Source of the DNA: an uncultured Lachnospiraceae bacterium
Lineage (GTDB): Bacteria; Bacillota; Clostridia; Lachnospirales; Lachnospiraceae
Assembly (NCBI GenBank): GCA_910588285.1
Contig: CAJUQB010000002.1
Coordinates: forward strand, 1-64,000
Length of the DNA stretch: 64,000 nucleotides
Direction: 5' to 3'
Positions 1 through 9,390 of this stretch are shown one piece after another. Below the pieces are notes generated by a model. The model had not been told where the DNA came from and did no database searches. It was given only the letters and a program-made list of their open reading frames with translations. Position numbers and translations under genes: made by a program. Every line of letters starts with the position of its first letter. Positions within the stretch are counted from its first letter, which is position 1.

Positions 1-665
1 ATCTTTGCGGAAGTTTCCTCACTGTGGTTGTGGTATATGACACGGTTCCTGTCATTCGCTTCTGTATAATGCCGCAGATGTTCAGGGATCTCACGGGTTT
101 TTGCCATTTCTTTTGTGAGGTTTGCCACGCAGGTGTAGAGCAGTTCCAGACGCCCCATCCGCTTGATATTGGAAGCAACCATCAGGCTGTCCATCCGTTT
201 CATGCTGCTGTCGATCCTCATCAACTCCGCCATTTCCGATGATAGGGAAGAGATGGTTTCGTGAAGGAGATCCACTCCATGCTCTGTTTCATATGCGGCG
301 CACCTTGCGCGGAAACGGCTGAGCGTTCTGTCACTGAGCGGCTGTTCTGCAAAAGACGTTGTGTGGAGGGCATACTGGAACCGGATGTCAAACATCAGGG
401 ATTCCAGCAGTTCATCATCTGAAAGATTTGTCAGTTCCTTGATCAGCAACGCACCGATCTGGACATTAACAGGCGTGTTTGGGCGTGAGTCCTTATCACT
501 GTATAAGACAGCATACGGGATTTCATCAATCTTGGGAAAAATAAATTCTGCAAAATATTTCGCCCATGACCTGTCAAGGAATTTCTTTTCCCTTTCAGTC
601 AATGTGCTTAATGGGTCAAACAGATAAAGCTGCTGTTCTTCTATTCGGTTTTGGACAAATGACAT
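1..665 (-). CDS. IS1182-type transposase, N-terminal part (runs off the left edge)
   Basis: The reverse strand is open from ATG at 665 to the window edge, about 221 codons, and no stop is seen. The start MSFVQNRIEEQQLYLFD and the region with LSDRTLSRFRARCAAYE are typical of the N-terminal half of IS1182-type DDE transposases (DUF772-like dimerisation/DNA-binding region). The DDE catalytic part would lie outside the window. A GGAGG sits just upstream of the ATG. The protein would cut and join the ends of its own insertion sequence. The family name is from recall of its N-terminal pattern, not a search. Confidence 0.82.
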   Translation of the reverse strand, partial: MSFVQNRIEEQQLYLFDPLSTLTEREKKFLDRSWAKYFAEFIFPKIDEIPYAVLYSDKDSRPNTPVNVQIGALLIKELTNLSDDELLESLMFDIRFQYALHTTSFAEQPLSDRTLSRFRARCAAYETEHGVDLLHETISSLSSEMAELMRIDSSMKRMDSLMVASNIKRMGRLELLYTCVANLTKEMAKTREIPEHLRHYTEANDRNRVIYHNHSEETSAK

Positions 666-794
666 AAGATGGCCTCCAATCATTCTTGCTGATTACATTA
701 TACCTGAAATGGATGGAAAATACAGTATTTTACAACAATATATCCAGTTTTCAAAGAACAGTTATCGTTCAAAAAGGACGTACCTTTTGACACC
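1..794 (-). mobile_element. Insertion sequence, partial, inner end near 794
   Basis: The transposase gene is followed by about 130 bp of non-coding sequence and then by an inverted-repeat-like segment at 767-794, with CAAAAAGG and CCTTTTG arms. I take this as one terminus of the element. Immediately beyond it a foreign reading frame opens (from 798) with no start signal, as expected where an element has inserted into a gene. The other end and any target duplication lie outside the window, so the exact boundary is inferred. Confidence 0.6.
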
Positions 795-797
795 TAA

Positions 798-2210
798 ATC
801 ATAATATGTAAGGATATCTGGACTATTTTGTTTTACGCATGCGCCTTATATGTAGTTAGCGGTCTGCAAAACAGAATAGAGTTAATATGTGCATTGCTGT
901 TTATAGGGATAATTACAATTATAAGCGAGAAAGCATATATTGGAGAAATACGCTATCGCTGTTTTGCATTAGTTGGAATAGAAGCATATATAGTAATTAG
1001 TGCATTATTTCAGGATTTACTAGGTAGCGGAGACCTTATTGATCTGTTTTTTACAATTGTATTATCTGTGTTATTTGGAAAAGAGATTAAAGAATATTTT
1101 CATTTTGTTGAAAATGCGGAAGAGGAATTAAATGACAATCAAATTACAAAAAGAAAGTTTAAACAAATAAAAGGTGCTGCGTATTTGCAGATTGTATTAG
1201 GAATATTAGCAGTTATCATACTGATGTGCCGCTGGATTCTGGATATTGCCAAAGTTAATAAAATAAAAATCGAACTAGGAGTTATCAATATTCCAAATTG
1301 GTCTGTCTATGTTTTGTTTATAGTCTCTGGGCTTTTATTTATACTTGGGTTAAAACAAAATGAAAAAAGTATAGCATTTAAGGTGGCCGCATTTTTTCTT
1401 TCTATTGTTATGTTTATAGTGCTTATTTATGTAAATATAACAAATATAGGGAGCTTACCATCTTTAACCTGGACGCCTTTAAAATGGGTTATGTTGTCTT
1501 GTTCCATATGTGCATGTCTTGGCTCAGCTATTTTATCTGCCCATGGATATTATATGAATGTGGTATGGTTAAGATGGCTATCGGACAAAAAAATGGCCGC
1601 TGCCATGGCACTGGTTCAGGTCGTAGCTGGAGTGGTATTAAATGTTTTAAATACAATATTAATATTATGCCAGCAAACATGGATATATATAATCTTTATT
1701 TTGGTTGTAACTATAATGGCATTTATTGTAATACCAGTTCTCAATGCGCGGGTAATTCGATACAAATATGGTGAATATAAAGTTGTACCCAATAAACCTC
1801 TTGGAGGGATTGCACAAGATGGTTTAATGATTACTTTGATTGTATTTTTTGCAGACTTTATTCCCTGTATATATATAAGTGTAATCCACACGGTAGATAT
1901 AGTTGCAATCTCGAAGGCAACGGCGTTAATTGTAGGTGCATTCTTTCCGGTAGGATTTTGTATTTATAATAATGTGAAACACATAGGAAGGCAGAAAAAG
2001 GTATTGCTGGAGCATCCGGAGGAAGAAAAATTGTGGGAGATTTTGCGAAAATGTTTAGTTAGACAGTCTAAGCAAACCCTTTTTGCAATGCTGCCATACG
2101 TATGTATAGCTGCACTCTATGGAATAGTCACAAGAATTTCAGGAAGTAAAACAATGCCTGAGGCGTTAAGGGATATTAAAAACACATATATTGACAAAGA
2201 CGTCTATTGA
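798..2210 (+). pseudogene. Multi-pass membrane protein, 5'-truncated at the IS end
   Basis: The frame is open from 798 directly after the putative IS end and closes at 2210. The first usable start is a TTG at 828 without a convincing ribosome binding site. The codons before it still read as hydrophobic protein, so the true N-terminus was probably removed by the insertion. The remaining roughly 460 residues hold about 10 hydrophobic stretches with short charged loops and a basic C-terminal cytoplasmic segment. No family is recognised. It lies at the head of the AT-rich lipid-type gene set and may have belonged to it, for example as a membrane partner. If TTG 828 is used it could still make protein. 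Confidence 0.55.
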
Positions 2211-2260
2211 AAATTCATGAATATAATCCGGTGAGAAAAATAACAGGGGGTAAGACATTA

Positions 2261-2459
2261 ATGAAAATTTCTCAATAACCGGAAGATAGAAGAAACAGGA
2301 AGGATGTCTACCTATTATGTGCCCAGTACATATGAATTTAGGAAGGAACTGCTTCCACGGATGTCTTTCGGAAAAACAGACTTTATGCAGCTGGAGAAAG
2401 AAAATGAGCAATTGTACAATAACTTCAACGGAGCTGTGTCGAAAATTCATAAAAGATAA
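2261..2459 (+). pseudogene. Small frameshifted ORF
   Basis: An AGGGGG-type ribosome binding site precedes ATG 2261, but that frame stops after five codons. The neighbouring frame then stays open to TAA 2457-2459. Its last 51 residues (from ATG 2304) have a protein-like, charged composition, starting MSTYYVPSTYEF. The simplest reading is a gene of about 66 codons with one frameshift. Alternatively the 51-residue ORF is translated alone from ATG 2304, which has a GGAAGG very close upstream. No family is recognised. It lies 27 bp before the AMP-ligase gene in the same orientation. Confidence 0.4.
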
Positions 2460-2486
2460 TATTACAAGAAAGGAATTTCAGGGGAA

Positions 2487-4268
2487 ATGATAGGAGATGA
2501 AAGAAAAAAATTAACCGAATATCCAAGTATAGATAATCCGCAAAGTATGAATGCAACATATTTTGAAAGGAATCCAATCATACCAAATTTGAATATTTAC
2601 TTGATGCTAAAATTATTGAGATCCAATGATTTAGATAAGCCAGCCGTAGATTGTTTAGACTTAAAGGCTAGCTATAGAATGTTACTGAATGATTGTATAA
2701 CTATTTCTTTGGCTTTAAAGGAACTTAGCGTAAAAAAGGGTGATATAGTTTCTATATCAATGCCAAATTTTTATCAAGCTGTATCAGTGTTTTTAGCATG
2801 TAATAGGATTGGGGCAGTTGCAACATTTCTTGATCCACATGCTTCCGATTCAGAAATTAATAACTATTTAAATCTTTTTGAGTCGCCAATATTTTTTAAT
2901 TACAATAAAGGCTATAAATATAATCAGGAAATTACAAATAATACGAAGGTAAAATATGTTATTACACTTGATAAACAAGATATTTGTTCACAGAGGATAA
3001 AGAGTAAAATTACTGGAAGTGAAAATATGATTGATTTCTCTTTATTATGGAATATAGCAAAATTGCGAAAGTATAAGTTTGAACCCCTTCATTTAAAAAA
3101 GGAAAATGCACTAATTTTGTTTACAAGTGGCTCTACAGGTAAACCAAAATCTGTAGTGCTGACAAATGAAAACGTATTAGCAGCAGAGATATACCTGAAA
3201 AATACCAGTCAAAGAGAAAAAATAACGGGATGCAAAACGTTAAATTGTGTACCGTTCTCATATCCCTATGGGTTAATTACCTCAACATTAACTACTTTAT
3301 TATGGGGAAAAGAAGCTATTTTGTGTCCAAACATTGATAAAAATAATATTGGATATTTTTATAGGAAACGACCAAATATTATTTTTGGGAGTCCGGCTTT
3401 ATTAGATTTGACTATGAACAATATTTCACAAAATGAGGATTTGTCATCAGTAACTCATTTTATATCAGGAGGCGATTTTTTAACTTTCGAAAAAGTGAAG
3501 AGAGGGAAGAACTTTTTTTATGAACATGGAGCAAAAGATGTGGAAATTGGAAATGGATCTGGGAATGCAGAAACCGTAAGTGTCGGAACCACTCCTGTTG
3601 GTGTACCATTAAGACAAGATACTGCTGGAAAGCTTTTAGTTGGAATAAATGCTATGGTTGTAGATCCAGATACAATGGAAGAAAAAAAGTATGGCGAAGA
3701 AGGGATGCTTTGTATATCCGGAAAATTAGTGTTTAAAGAGTATTATAAAAATACGGAGTTAACGCAGGCTGTAAAGTTTTTCAGAAATGGAAAACAATAT
3801 TTTAAAACAGGTACAATGGGTATCATTGATAAAATGGGATATTTTAAAATTACTGCCAGACAGTCAAGGTTTTATATAACCTCGTCTTTAAATAAGGTGT
3901 ATTGTGATAACGTTCAGAATATTATATCAACTTTTGCACCTGTGAAAGATTGCGTTGTTGTAAAAGTCCCAGATAAAGAACAACTATATGTCAATAAGGC
4001 CTATATCATTTTAAATAATAATTATGATGAATCTACGGAACTTATTGAGCATATAAAGTTCCTTTTTACACAGCCTTCAATAGCTGCAAATGGTGAAAAG
4101 GTTCAATTAAAAAGTTATGAAATTCCAACATATGTTGAATTTATTCCAGAATTACCAAGAATACCAGGATCAGAGAAAATAAATTTTCGATTATTAGAAC
4201 AAGATGCGATTGATAAAATTTCTAAGTCAAAAGTGGTGTATGAGTGCCGGGATAAGAATAATGGCTGA
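2487..4268 (+). CDS. AMP-dependent acyl-activating enzyme (ANL superfamily), divergent
   Basis: The 593-residue protein has the fold signature of acyl-CoA/acyl-ACP synthetases and adenylation domains. The P-loop LFTSGSTGKPKS lies near residue 212, there is a GNGSGNAE motif in the A5 position, and a C-terminal lid with a lysine in PRIPGSEKINF. Enzymes of this family use ATP to make an acyl-adenylate and pass it to CoA or a carrier. Two normally near-invariant sites are altered: the A7 TGD reads TGT (near residue 443), and the GR after it reads AR. The A10 segment carries one extra residue before the lysine. Activity may be weak, altered or lost. The base composition is strongly AT-rich. The substrate cannot be told. 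Confidence 0.8.
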   Translation: MIGDERKKLTEYPSIDNPQSMNATYFERNPIIPNLNIYLMLKLLRSNDLDKPAVDCLDLKASYRMLLNDCITISLALKELSVKKGDIVSISMPNFYQAVSVFLACNRIGAVATFLDPHASDSEINNYLNLFESPIFFNYNKGYKYNQEITNNTKVKYVITLDKQDICSQRIKSKITGSENMIDFSLLWNIAKLRKYKFEPLHLKKENALILFTSGSTGKPKSVVLTNENVLAAEIYLKNTSQREKITGCKTLNCVPFSYPYGLITSTLTTLLWGKEAILCPNIDKNNIGYFYRKRPNIIFGSPALLDLTMNNISQNEDLSSVTHFISGGDFLTFEKVKRGKNFFYEHGAKDVEIGNGSGNAETVSVGTTPVGVPLRQDTAGKLLVGINAMVVDPDTMEEKKYGEEGMLCISGKLVFKEYYKNTELTQAVKFFRNGKQYFKTGTMGIIDKMGYFKITARQSRFYITSSLNKVYCDNVQNIISTFAPVKDCVVVKVPDKEQLYVNKAYIILNNNYDESTELIEHIKFLFTQPSIAANGEKVQLKSYEIPTYVEFIPELPRIPGSEKINFRLLEQDAIDKISKSKVVYECRDKNNG

Positions 4269-4304
4269 TTTAGTCAGGGTACAGAAAAGACCTTATACTG
4301 GTTA

Positions 4305-4925
4305 ATGTCACAAGATACCACGGCAGGAATAGCAATTAATTTATGTCTTGTTGAAAGGCAATACAATAGCTATCTTGAAGAGGAAATTGAAAATATAAAC
4401 AGCCAATTTCAGATTTCCCAGGATCAGATCCAAGCAGATATTGACGATGTGAAACAGATGTTTTTTACATCACATGTAGAGAAAAATACTACAATTAATA
4501 ATATTGCTTCCACATTTAATGAAAGCACCAGTGCAGAAACATTGCTTGCATATGCGGAAAAAGCATTTTTGGCCAAAGACTACAAGTCAGTAGTGCAGGT
4601 TTATTGTATGCCGCAATTACAGAATAATGGCATTGCCTGCAATAATATGGGATATATGTTTGCAACGGGTATTTATTATCCTGTTGACCAGGAACAGGCG
4701 GACAAGTATTATGATAAGGCTATCAAAGCAGGTTGTGAAAAAGCCTATGAGAATAAGTTGAAGATGCATTTAAAAAATTATAGTGATGATATTATCAGCC
4801 TGCTAAAGCAAGGGTATGAGATGGGAAATGAAAAAGTTACTGAATTCATTGCTTATCAGATGGAGGATTATGAGACTTATTCACAGGAGCAGAAGGAGCG
4901 TATCGCAAAGCAGTTTCTATATTAA
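4305..4925 (+). CDS. SEL1/TPR-like repeat protein, possibly 5'-truncated
   Basis: The ORF encodes 206 residues. The central part (AYAEKAFLAKDYKSVVQVY, then NNMGYMFATGIYYPV and ADKYYDKAIKAGCEKAYE) matches the helix-turn-helix pattern of SEL1/TPR repeats, which act as protein-binding scaffolds. The N-terminal 60 residues are acidic and helical. There is no good ribosome binding site before ATG 4305, and the frame is open further upstream to the stop of the preceding AMP-ligase gene, still reading as protein. It may therefore be the C-terminal remnant of a longer protein. Its role in the acyl-transfer gene set is unknown. Confidence 0.5.
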   Translation: MSQDTTAGIAINLCLVERQYNSYLEEEIENINSQFQISQDQIQADIDDVKQMFFTSHVEKNTTINNIASTFNESTSAETLLAYAEKAFLAKDYKSVVQVYCMPQLQNNGIACNNMGYMFATGIYYPVDQEQADKYYDKAIKAGCEKAYENKLKMHLKNYSDDIISLLKQGYEMGNEKVTEFIAYQMEDYETYSQEQKERIAKQFLY

Positions 4926-4948
4926 ACTTCAAAGGAGGCACAAAAGGA

Positions 4949-5230
4949 ATGCTTAGAGACGTTTTATGTATAGGTGAAAGATGACAAATATGCGGAGTTT
5001 TTAAGCTCGCCAAACAATACAAAGACGGAAGTTTATATATGGGTTGATGATTATAATTTAGAGTTATATGGACAGTATAAAACTCTCCATAGATATGAAA
5101 AATATACAAGAGAATGTATTGGCATTGATATGTGGGATGAAGGTTTGATTTTTACAGATTAAAGAAATTTTTGCTAGATCAAGAAAAGGAATACAGGGAA
5201 GTTTACAGAGAAGGAAATGTAATAGAATGA
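4949..5230 (+). pseudogene. Small gene broken by two compensating frameshifts
   Basis: An AAAGGAGG at 4931-4938 precedes ATG 4949, whose frame stops after 11 codons. The +1 frame continues as good protein from about 4974 to 5162 (segment KTEVYIWVDDYNLELYGQY). The original frame then resumes with LKKFLLDQEKEYREVYREG and ends in a TGA at 5228-5230. That TGA overlaps the ATG of the next gene in an ATGA arrangement. Good start signals, a coupled stop and protein-like sequence in all three pieces point to one ancestral gene of about 93 codons that has decayed. The family is not recognised. The 62-codon middle piece alone is unlikely to be the real gene. Confidence 0.5.
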
Positions 5231-6096
5231 AAAATATAAAGAGAAAGCCTTACAAGGAAACCTATGGAGAAAAGCTATTACGAGCTTTACACCCAGCGGT
5301 GCTAAAAGTGCTCACAATGGCAACAAAATCTATGCCATTAAGAATTGAAGGAAGAATTTCTTTGGATGGATCCAAAATTTTTGTGGCTAATCATTTCGGT
5401 ATTGATAATATTCCCACAGCGGGGAAGGTAATTCGCGAGCATACATATGTCCTAGTAAGTGATGAGGATAAGGGTACTTTAAATGGATTAGCATTATCGA
5501 TGAATGGTTGCATATGGGTAAATCGGTCAAATAAAACGGAAAGAAAATATTCAAGGGAAGCACTGATCAGGCATTTACAATTAGGGCATAATATCCTGAT
5601 GTATCCAGAAGCAACATGGAATCTGTCCCCAAATTTGTTAATGCTTCCAATGTATTGGGGGTGTATTGAATTATCTCAACAGACAGGAATTCCCATTATT
5701 CCACTTTACTTTTATTTTACGGAAAATGCATGTTACGTGCAAATCAATCATCCATTTTATCCATATAACGATAAAACAAAATCCATAGTTGAGCTAAGAG
5801 ATATTATGGCAACTTCTGCTTGGAAATTTGCCGAAAAATATGGAAAGGAAAAGCGTAAAAATATTGATCAAAATTATCTGAAAAAAGATATTGATACACG
5901 TTACCGCAAATATAAACGTGCTTTTAAGGATCCGATTGGGGTGCAAAGATATGAAGAGAAGTTTATTTTTAAGCCTCAAGGGTATGTAGGGTACTCAGAA
6001 GCATTTGATTTCTTTCAGTATTTGCGTATAAGGAAAGAAAATCTGTTTCTATTTAAAGACTGGATGAAATATCATAGTGAAACCGATAGGTTTTAA
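5227..6096 (+). CDS. PlsC-type lysophospholipid/glycerolipid acyltransferase family protein
   Basis: This 289-residue protein has the four-block layout of the PlsC acyltransferase family, which moves an acyl chain onto a glycerophosphate or similar acceptor at the membrane. Block I is ANHFGIDNIP (His56, Asp60), block III is MYPEATWN and block IV is GIPIIPLYF. The usual HX4D spacing is HX3D here, and the usual FPEGTR is YPEATW, so it is either a divergent subfamily or impaired. The start overlaps the stop of the preceding broken gene. The region is AT-rich. The acceptor and donor are not determinable. Confidence 0.75.
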   Translation: MKNIKRKPYKETYGEKLLRALHPAVLKVLTMATKSMPLRIEGRISLDGSKIFVANHFGIDNIPTAGKVIREHTYVLVSDEDKGTLNGLALSMNGCIWVNRSNKTERKYSREALIRHLQLGHNILMYPEATWNLSPNLLMLPMYWGCIELSQQTGIPIIPLYFYFTENACYVQINHPFYPYNDKTKSIVELRDIMATSAWKFAEKYGKEKRKNIDQNYLKKDIDTRYRKYKRAFKDPIGVQRYEEKFIFKPQGYVGYSEAFDFFQYLRIRKENLFLFKDWMKYHSETDRF

Positions 6097-6139
6097 GGTA
6101 TCAGGAATTGGAAATACCTAGAAACTATCAGTAATGCAT

Positions 6140-6175
6140 GGAAAAATAGCGATACTGGCACTGCTATTTTATTTA
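6140..6175 (+). terminator. Possible weak terminator hairpin
   Basis: An AAAATAGC arm and a GCTATTTTA arm, separated by about 12 bases, lie 45 bp after the acyltransferase stop and before the HAD-PlsC gene. The U-run is interrupted, so it may only pause transcription. Confidence 0.35.
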
Positions 6176-6253
6176 AGATTATGAGTAAAAACGAATGAGA
6201 TAATTGTATAAGAGCTGTTTCTGACATTATTTTATAATAAAAGGGGATATGAA

Positions 6254-7546
6254 ATGAATATAGCTTTTGATATAGATGGTGTACTTACAGATTTTGAAAA
6301 TTTTCTTAATGTATTTGGAAATAAGCATTTTAATGTTCGAAAGGGATATAGCAACGTACATATTCAGGCAAGCTCCGATATTTCAGAACGGTTTGGCTGT
6401 TCTGAAAAAATGAAATTTAGATTTTGGGCTAAATATTTATTTTGGTATGCAAGAAATTATCCGATTCGTGAAAATGCTGCCGAAGTTATTCGGACACTCC
6501 ATTCAAAAGGCCATAAAATATATATTGTAACAGGGAGGGCATTGTGCAGCTATCACATTATAGGATACTTTATGCGTTGTATTGTAAAAATGTGGTTAAA
6601 AGAAAACCGAGTGGAATATGATGATATATATTTTGTTTCAACAAACAAAAGTTCAGAAGAAAAGTGTGCTGTTTGCCGAGAATTAAAGATAGATTTGGTA
6701 ATAGAAGATTCTCCCCAGAATATTGAAGGACTAAAAAAAGAATGCCCGTGTGTTATATGTATGGATGCAGATTATAACAGACAATGCTTTGACGTTATTC
6801 GTGCTTATACATTTTTTGATATATTAGAGATTGTTTCAGCCGGTGTTCCAAAGGAAATAAAATCAATATCAGAATTTTGCAATATGCTGGTAAATGAACG
6901 TATTGAATACATAAAAGATCTTCAAAAGTATTATAAACGATTACCATTTGACAGAGAGTTCTTATATACGTATAAGCTTAAACTAAGAAAGTACATTTTA
7001 ATAATTGGAAGTGGAATAAAACGAGTGAATAGAATACAAGTAGAGGGGGGTTCCAATATACCATCGAAAAAGGGGGTGATATTTATCAGTAATCATAGAA
7101 GATCATTTGATATTCCATTATTATATACAATATTAGAAGATCGATATCCGAGATTTTTAATTAAACATGAATATGAATTTTCCAAATATGGATTTATCCA
7201 GAGGAAAATAGGGACTATATTTGTGAATCGTAAAAGTAAAGAATCTCGAAAAATAGCAAGTTCAACTATGATACATCACGTAATTAATGGAGAGGATGTG
7301 TTGCTTTTTCCAGAGGGGACAAGGAATCGAATAAATGAATCGTTATTATCATTTAAGCGAGGTGCGGTTTATGTAGCACAGGTAACCGGAGCTCCGATTG
7401 TACCAATTATTATAAAAGAAAATGGAAAACGGAATTATAATGTTGTGATTGGTGAATGTGTATGGGTGAATATAGAAGATTCATTACAAAAGAAATGTGA
7501 AAATATAAGGCAAATAATGATTGAACATTATATGAAAATGAAATAG
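6254..7546 (+). CDS. Fusion: HAD-type nucleotidase domain plus PlsC acyltransferase domain
   Basis: The N-terminal roughly 190 residues form a HAD-superfamily domain of the 5'(3')-deoxyribonucleotidase (NT5C) type: FDIDGVLTDFE at residue 5 (motif I), IYIVTGRA (motif II) and VIEDSPQNI (motif IV). The C-terminal roughly 170 residues are a PlsC-type acyltransferase with intact NHRRSFD (His281, Asp286) and FPEGTRNR (near 352). A single chain joining a phosphatase and an acyltransferase suggests consecutive steps on one substrate, such as dephosphorylation and acylation of a lipid phosphate. That is inference. A GGGG-type ribosome binding site precedes ATG 6254. The gene is AT-rich like its neighbours. 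Confidence 0.85.
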   Translation: MNIAFDIDGVLTDFENFLNVFGNKHFNVRKGYSNVHIQASSDISERFGCSEKMKFRFWAKYLFWYARNYPIRENAAEVIRTLHSKGHKIYIVTGRALCSYHIIGYFMRCIVKMWLKENRVEYDDIYFVSTNKSSEEKCAVCRELKIDLVIEDSPQNIEGLKKECPCVICMDADYNRQCFDVIRAYTFFDILEIVSAGVPKEIKSISEFCNMLVNERIEYIKDLQKYYKRLPFDREFLYTYKLKLRKYILIIGSGIKRVNRIQVEGGSNIPSKKGVIFISNHRRSFDIPLLYTILEDRYPRFLIKHEYEFSKYGFIQRKIGTIFVNRKSKESRKIASSTMIHHVINGEDVLLFPEGTRNRINESLLSFKRGAVYVAQVTGAPIVPIIIKENGKRNYNVVIGECVWVNIEDSLQKKCENIRQIMIEHYMKMK

Positions 7547-7635
7547 GAGACTAGCTGCGGGGTATTTGGTTTCTCTTACGAGAGTATCACATTGTAAAAA
7601 TGTAAAATAATTTTACTGAAAGGAAACATACAGCT

Positions 7636-9357
7636 ATGAGAGATACAACTGTCCCCTCCCAAGACCGCCCCTGGCTGCAATACTACAGCCAGGAAGCAAT
7701 CAATGCCCCATTACCGGAGCATACCATCTACGGCTACCTTTGGGAGAATAACCGGGAACATCTTCAAGATACGGCATTAATCTATTTTGGCCGGAAAATT
7801 ACATATGGCATGCTATTCGATGAAATCGACAGGACAGCCCGTGCATTTACTGGAATTGGTATGAAAAAGGGCGATGTCTGTACAGTAGTTTCCCTGTCCT
7901 GCGTGAATTCTATTGTCGTATTTTATGCATTGAATAAAATCGGAGCCATTTCTAACTACATTAACGTAATTGCATCAGAGAGTGAATTTCAATCCTATTT
8001 TGCTGAGGCAAAATCCCGGTTTGTAGTGACACTGGATCTATTTGCCAAAAAGGCTCTTCAGGCGGGGATAAAATCCGGTGCAGAAAGAATCATAACTTTT
8101 TCTCTGGCTGATTACATGGGGCCAGTAACAGCGTTGGGCTATAAACTGAAATATGCGAAAGCAAGTGTGAACTGTCCAGAAGACAGGAGGATTCTCCCCT
8201 GGAAGAAGCTCCAGGCGCTGGCTGCCCGGAAAGTAGAAGCAGAATGGAATCATGACAGCCAAAGGATCAGTATCTGGGCCCATACTGGAGGGACAACCGG
8301 ATTCCCCAAAACGGTATTATTAACAGATCAAGCTTATAATGCGGTTGCAATGCAGTACAAAATGAGTATGGCGCATCAACGGGGAGAGGTATTTCTGAAT
8401 ATCATTGTCCCTTTCGTGGTCTATGGAATGCTTACCTGTCTGCATATGCCCTTGTGTTTAGGATTGACGGTTGCTGTAATCCCAAAGTTTGAAGCGGCTG
8501 ACTGGAGCCTCTATCTGCGGAAGTACCGGCCGAATCATATTGCAGGAATACCCTCTTATTTTAGCCCGATGCTTCAGGATAGAAGATTGGAGTCAGCCGA
8601 CCTGTCAAAAATTTTGACTCTTGCAGCAGGCGGTGACGGATTAAATGAGCGTATGGAGAAAGAGCTGAATATATTTTTACAGCAGCACGGCTCCAAGGCG
8701 CAGCTGATCAAGGGGTATGGCATGACAGAGATTTGTTCCAGTGCCGTAACCACATTTGGGGACTATACTAAGCTTGGAAGTGTAGGCATCCCCCTGGTAA
8801 AAAATAATATTCGTGTCTACGACAGAGAGAATGGCCGTGAATGCAGGTATGGGGAGACCGGGGAGATTTTGCTTTCCAGTCCGTCCCTGATGGTCTGCTA
8901 TAAGGACAATGAAAAAGAAACGGACGATCTGCTTATTACGGATTCCGACGGGACAAAGTGGGTGCGTACCGGAGATTTGGGATATGTGGATCCCCAGGGC
9001 TTTCTATTTCTCCAAGGGCGGATCAAACGTGTTATGTTCATCGGTCCCGAAGGAATGGCTTATAAAGTATTTCCCGGCAAAATTGAGGATGTTATTATGT
9101 CGGTGCCCCATGTCTTTGAAGTGTGTGTGGTAAGCGCACATAACGGCAGCGGATTCGCGCCCAAAGCATATGTTGTACTCAAAAAGGATATTCCTGTAAG
9201 TAAAGCAGAAACACGGGCCGCTATACAAAGAACCTGTGAAGAACTGCTGCCGGATTACCTGCGGCCCTTTGCATATGAATTTTTGGAGGAGCTGCCCAAA
9301 ACAGCAGTGGGGAAGATTGATTATAGAAGACTGGAAGATTCATATCGCGAAAACTGA
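7636..9357 (+). CDS. AMP-dependent acyl-activating enzyme (ANL superfamily)
   Basis: The 573-residue protein is a canonical ANL enzyme. The P-loop is AHTGGTTGFPKT (near residue 216), the A5 motif is KGYGMTE, the A7 motif RTGDLGYVDPQG (near 445) keeps its Asp, and the C-terminal AVGKIDYRRL carries the catalytic Lys. It should form an acyl-adenylate and transfer it to CoA or another thiol. It differs from the 2487-4268 paralogue in having all key residues and a GC content closer to the main chromosome. This suggests a separate origin or a less recent arrival. AAAGGAA lies before the ATG. The substrate is unknown. Confidence 0.85.
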   Translation: MRDTTVPSQDRPWLQYYSQEAINAPLPEHTIYGYLWENNREHLQDTALIYFGRKITYGMLFDEIDRTARAFTGIGMKKGDVCTVVSLSCVNSIVVFYALNKIGAISNYINVIASESEFQSYFAEAKSRFVVTLDLFAKKALQAGIKSGAERIITFSLADYMGPVTALGYKLKYAKASVNCPEDRRILPWKKLQALAARKVEAEWNHDSQRISIWAHTGGTTGFPKTVLLTDQAYNAVAMQYKMSMAHQRGEVFLNIIVPFVVYGMLTCLHMPLCLGLTVAVIPKFEAADWSLYLRKYRPNHIAGIPSYFSPMLQDRRLESADLSKILTLAAGGDGLNERMEKELNIFLQQHGSKAQLIKGYGMTEICSSAVTTFGDYTKLGSVGIPLVKNNIRVYDRENGRECRYGETGEILLSSPSLMVCYKDNEKETDDLLITDSDGTKWVRTGDLGYVDPQGFLFLQGRIKRVMFIGPEGMAYKVFPGKIEDVIMSVPHVFEVCVVSAHNGSGFAPKAYVVLKKDIPVSKAETRAAIQRTCEELLPDYLRPFAYEFLEELPKTAVGKIDYRRLEDSYREN

Positions 9358-9390
9358 TGCAGCAATGTTCCAATCGGTTGCTATTCTTAA

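Noticed and set aside
4974..5162. 62-residue ORF as an independent gene
   Set aside because: Its GTG start has no ribosome binding site and the good start and coupled stop belong to the neighbouring frame; it is treated as part of a broken gene.
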